Source: GCA-2862585 sp036340235
GTDB lineage: Bacteria > Bacteroidota > Bacteroidia > Flavobacteriales > UBA7312
Direction: 5' to 3'
Assembly: GCA_036340235.1 (NCBI GenBank)
Contig: JAYYZE010000026.1
Coordinates: forward strand, 1-61,947
DNA length: 61,947 nt
The notes under the pieces are model-generated. The model did no database searches, was not told the DNA's origin, and saw only the letters and a list, made by a program, of their open reading frames with translations. Below are positions 59,947-61,947 of the stretch, in pieces. A program made the translations under genes and the position numbers. Every line of letters starts with the position of its first letter. The stretch's first letter is position 1.

Positions 59947-61653
59947 TTAAAGCTGCGATTTAATAAAGCCCGCCAACTCCTTCACGTAGCCGCTGGTAAA
60001 GCTAAATTCGATGCCTGCCGTTTGGTATATCTCATTGATGGATTTGGTATAGCCCAATTTAAGGGCCTTGTCGTAAGCATCAAGGGCGGAAGGGCCTGTT
60101 TGCTTGAAGCTTCGCCACATGGCAATGGCACCCAATTGGGCCATGCCGTACTCAATGTAGTAAAAGGGCACTTCATATAGGTGAAGTTGCTTTTGCCACA
60201 GGTTGTTGAGAGCGTCTTCTTGGCCTTGCCAATCCACTACTGAACTCCCAAACTGACTCATAATAGATACCCATTGTTCACGGCGCTCATCGGCCGTATG
60301 TTGGGTAGTGTATATCCAGTGCTGGAATTTGTCAATGGCGGCTATCCAAGGTAGTCCTTCGAGCACTTTATGCATTTGTTCTGTTTTAGCGCGCTTAAGC
60401 TCATCGTCATCGCTATAAAATTCGTCCCAAGCATCCATGCTCAACAACTCCATAGACATTGAAGCCAATTCAGCCACTTCCGAAGGTGTGCTTTTAAATT
60501 CACACAGGGGTAAATCCCTACTCAAAAAAGAATGTATGGCGTGCCCCCCTTCGTGCACCATAGTCACCAAATCGCGTTGAGAACCAACGGCATTCATATA
60601 AATAAATGGTACACCAATCTCGTACAATGGGTAGTTAAAGCCACCTGGGGCTTTGCCCTCTTTGGATTCCAAATCCATATGCTTCATGGCTTTCATAATG
60701 CTCAAACATTGGCCATAGTAGGGCTTCAAACGCTCTAGGCAACGTATGCTTTTATCGATTAGGTCAGCACCGTCGTTGAAGGGCTTTAGCGGTGGCCTTC
60801 CATCGGTATCAACGGCTGTATCCCAAGGCTTGTAGCTGTCTAGTTGTAATTTCTCTTTACGCTCCAAATCAAAGGATTCTACCAATGGTACTATTTCCTC
60901 TTGAATAGCCTGATGAAAATCAAAACAATCGCTGGGAGAGTAATCAAAACGGCCTAAAGCGGCAAACTTATAATCTCGAAAATTATCAAAACCAGCATTT
61001 TGAGCAATCTCTTGACGGATGGCAATCAGTGCATCAAATAAATCGTCTAAACGCTTCACATCTTGAGCTCTTCGTTGACACATTTTATCGTAAACTTCTT
61101 TTCGTTTGCTTCTGTCGTTATCTTTAAGTTGTTGAGCGGCCTTTTGCATGGTCACTTGTTGCCCGTCTATCTCTACGGTCATTTTGGCGGCAATAGCGCC
61201 ATACTCCTGCTGCATAGTTTCCAATTTGACAAAAAGGGGAATATTTTCTTCCCTAAATATGTCGATGGACTTGTGAAGGCCCCTAAGGTAGATTCTATAT
61301 TTTTCTTGGTCTAACTTGTCTAGTAAAGGAGAGTTAGCCACTTTCAAATTCAGTTGGTGGGTATATGGTGCTACTTTGGGGACTATTTCAGAGATCCAAA
61401 ACTGAAAGGCCTTTGATAGCGTTTCGTCAGTGGTGTCAATGTTCATCTTGATATAGCGCCAGGCCAGTTCTTCTTCCAACACCGCTTCCAGCTCACTTCT
61501 GTGCAACATCCATTGTTCTAAATCGTCAACCGACTGGTTATTGGCATCCAAAAGGGTTATAAAATAACGTTCAATTTGAGACCAGGATTTAACATTCAAA
61601 TCCTCGTCAATAAACTGTCGCTTAGGGCGTTTAGGTATTTCGACTGTCAACAT
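59947..61653 (-). CDS. M3 family oligoendopeptidase
   Basis: 568 residues. Zinc metallopeptidase that cleaves short peptides in the cytoplasm. The active site is TMVHEGGHAIHSF (HEGGH at 367-371), with the third zinc ligand Glu395 in PSEVAELASMSMELL. The C-terminal GYTKSINEIYQTAGIEFSF segment and overall length match the PepF/M3 group. No signal peptide. It lies 4 bp downstream of a DUF5606 gene on the same strand, with which it is probably cotranscribed. Confidence 0.93.
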   Translation of the reverse strand: MLTVEIPKRPKRQFIDEDLNVKSWSQIERYFITLLDANNQSVDDLEQWMLHRSELEAVLEEELAWRYIKMNIDTTDETLSKAFQFWISEIVPKVAPYTHQLNLKVANSPLLDKLDQEKYRIYLRGLHKSIDIFREENIPLFVKLETMQQEYGAIAAKMTVEIDGQQVTMQKAAQQLKDNDRSKRKEVYDKMCQRRAQDVKRLDDLFDALIAIRQEIAQNAGFDNFRDYKFAALGRFDYSPSDCFDFHQAIQEEIVPLVESFDLERKEKLQLDSYKPWDTAVDTDGRPPLKPFNDGADLIDKSIRCLERLKPYYGQCLSIMKAMKHMDLESKEGKAPGGFNYPLYEIGVPFIYMNAVGSQRDLVTMVHEGGHAIHSFLSRDLPLCEFKSTPSEVAELASMSMELLSMDAWDEFYSDDDELKRAKTEQMHKVLEGLPWIAAIDKFQHWIYTTQHTADERREQWVSIMSQFGSSVVDWQGQEDALNNLWQKQLHLYEVPFYYIEYGMAQLGAIAMWRSFKQTGPSALDAYDKALKLGYTKSINEIYQTAGIEFSFTSGYVKELAGFIKSQL

Positions 61654-61657
61654 AGTA

Positions 61658-61947
61658 TTATTGTTTTTTGGGTGTTTCTTCTGCTTTTTGGTTTGTTTCT
61701 TTTTCTTGTGGCACTTCTACAAGTCCATTTTCTTGTAGTATGTTATACCACTGAGCTATTTTTTTAATATTTGAATAATAGACTTGTTCTTCGTCGTATT
61801 CTGGCAAAAGGCCTCTAAGCCAAATAGCCAATTCATCTTTAGATGCTTTATGACTGATGCAAGCTTGGCCTTTATTTTCAAGGGCGATGGCTTCAAACAC
61901 ATCAGAGAGAGAAACGGTATCGCCGTACGTATAAATACCTATTTCTT
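61658..61947 (-). CDS. DUF5606 family protein (3' part; runs off window)
   Basis: The frame is open to the right edge, so the N-terminus is missing; 95 complete codons remain. GIYTYGDTVSLSDVFEAI, ISHKASKDELAIWLRGLLPEYDEEQVYYSNIKKIAQWYNIL (split here) match the Bacteroidota DUF5606 family, small proteins without known function. A charged tail (EVPQEKETNQKAEETPKKQ) ends the protein. An internal GTG at 61900 could be mistaken for the start but lies mid-domain. It precedes the M3 peptidase gene by 4 bp. Confidence 0.82.
   Translation of the reverse strand, partial: EIGIYTYGDTVSLSDVFEAIALENKGQACISHKASKDELAIWLRGLLPEYDEEQVYYSNIKKIAQWYNILQENGLVEVPQEKETNQKAEETPKKQ

Overview
This window is a gene-dense, AT-rich stretch of a Bacteroidota chromosome, most likely from the Flavobacteriales. 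The evidence is type IX secretion (T9SS) substrates with SprB-like repeats and type B C-terminal sorting domains, Bacteroidota-restricted families (DUF4290, DUF5606, an OmpA/TSP3 protein), almost no Shine-Dalgarno sequences, and recurrent TAnnTTTG boxes, the primary-sigma -7 element of this phylum. Menaquinone is made by the futalosine route (mqnB-mqnD). Most Flavobacteriaceae use the classical Men route, so by inference this may be a Cryomorphaceae- or Crocinitomicaceae-type lineage. I see no plasmid, phage, insertion sequence or CRISPR array. It is largely core genome with a few odd spots.

Layout: (1) 1-7.5 kb, minus strand: three tandem secreted adhesin-like proteins; the last runs off the left edge. 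(2) 7.6-12.4 kb, plus: uvrD-type helicase, DUF4290 protein, murA (with Asp in place of the catalytic Cys) and a TlpA-like thioredoxin. (3) 12.4-18.7 kb, plus: a grpE-dnaJ heat-shock operon behind a sigma-54-like promoter with palindromes, continuing into a secreted clan GH-A glycosidase, an ABC exporter pair and Ppx/GppA. (4) 18.7-24.1 kb: alaS (minus), an M23 peptidase and MerR regulator (plus), then mqnB-mqnD (minus). (5) 24.1-30 kb: queD-folE-fabD (plus), a CpsB-like phosphatase with rfbB (minus), then an outer-membrane protein and waaA (plus). (6) 29.9-31.6 kb: an intergenic region rich in hairpins, an arginase, tRNA-Leu and tRNA-Gly. (7) 31.6-45 kb: mutS, a TrmH methylase, a divergent OmpA/TSP3 and OmpA-TPR lipoprotein pair, a deoxynucleoside kinase with folK, sppA, yhhQ, a DUF2797 protein, a bacterial GH3-family protein and a second deoxynucleoside kinase. 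(8) 45-48.6 kb, minus: a K+-dependent membrane pyrophosphatase with an unusual C-terminal tail, and pdhB. (9) 48.8-55.2 kb, plus: etfBA, a bifunctional nuclease, a lipocalin-CNT nucleoside transporter fusion, thyA, a saccharopine-dehydrogenase-like gene and folA. (10) 55.2-62 kb: a frameshifted lipoprotein gene, tig-clpP-clpX (minus), a small frameshifted ORF, an M3 peptidase and a partial DUF5606 gene.

Functional threads: folate/pterin and deoxynucleotide metabolism recur (folE, queD, folK, folA, thyA, two deoxynucleoside kinases, a nucleoside transporter, yhhQ). Protein quality control is well represented (grpE, dnaJ, tig, clpP, clpX, sppA, M3 and M23 peptidases). Envelope building includes murA, waaA, rfbB and OmpA-type proteins. 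I found no clear new multi-gene system. The best leads are the grpE-dnaJ promoter architecture, the pyrophosphatase tail, near-leaderless promoters, the hairpin cluster after waaA and two apparently frameshifted genes.
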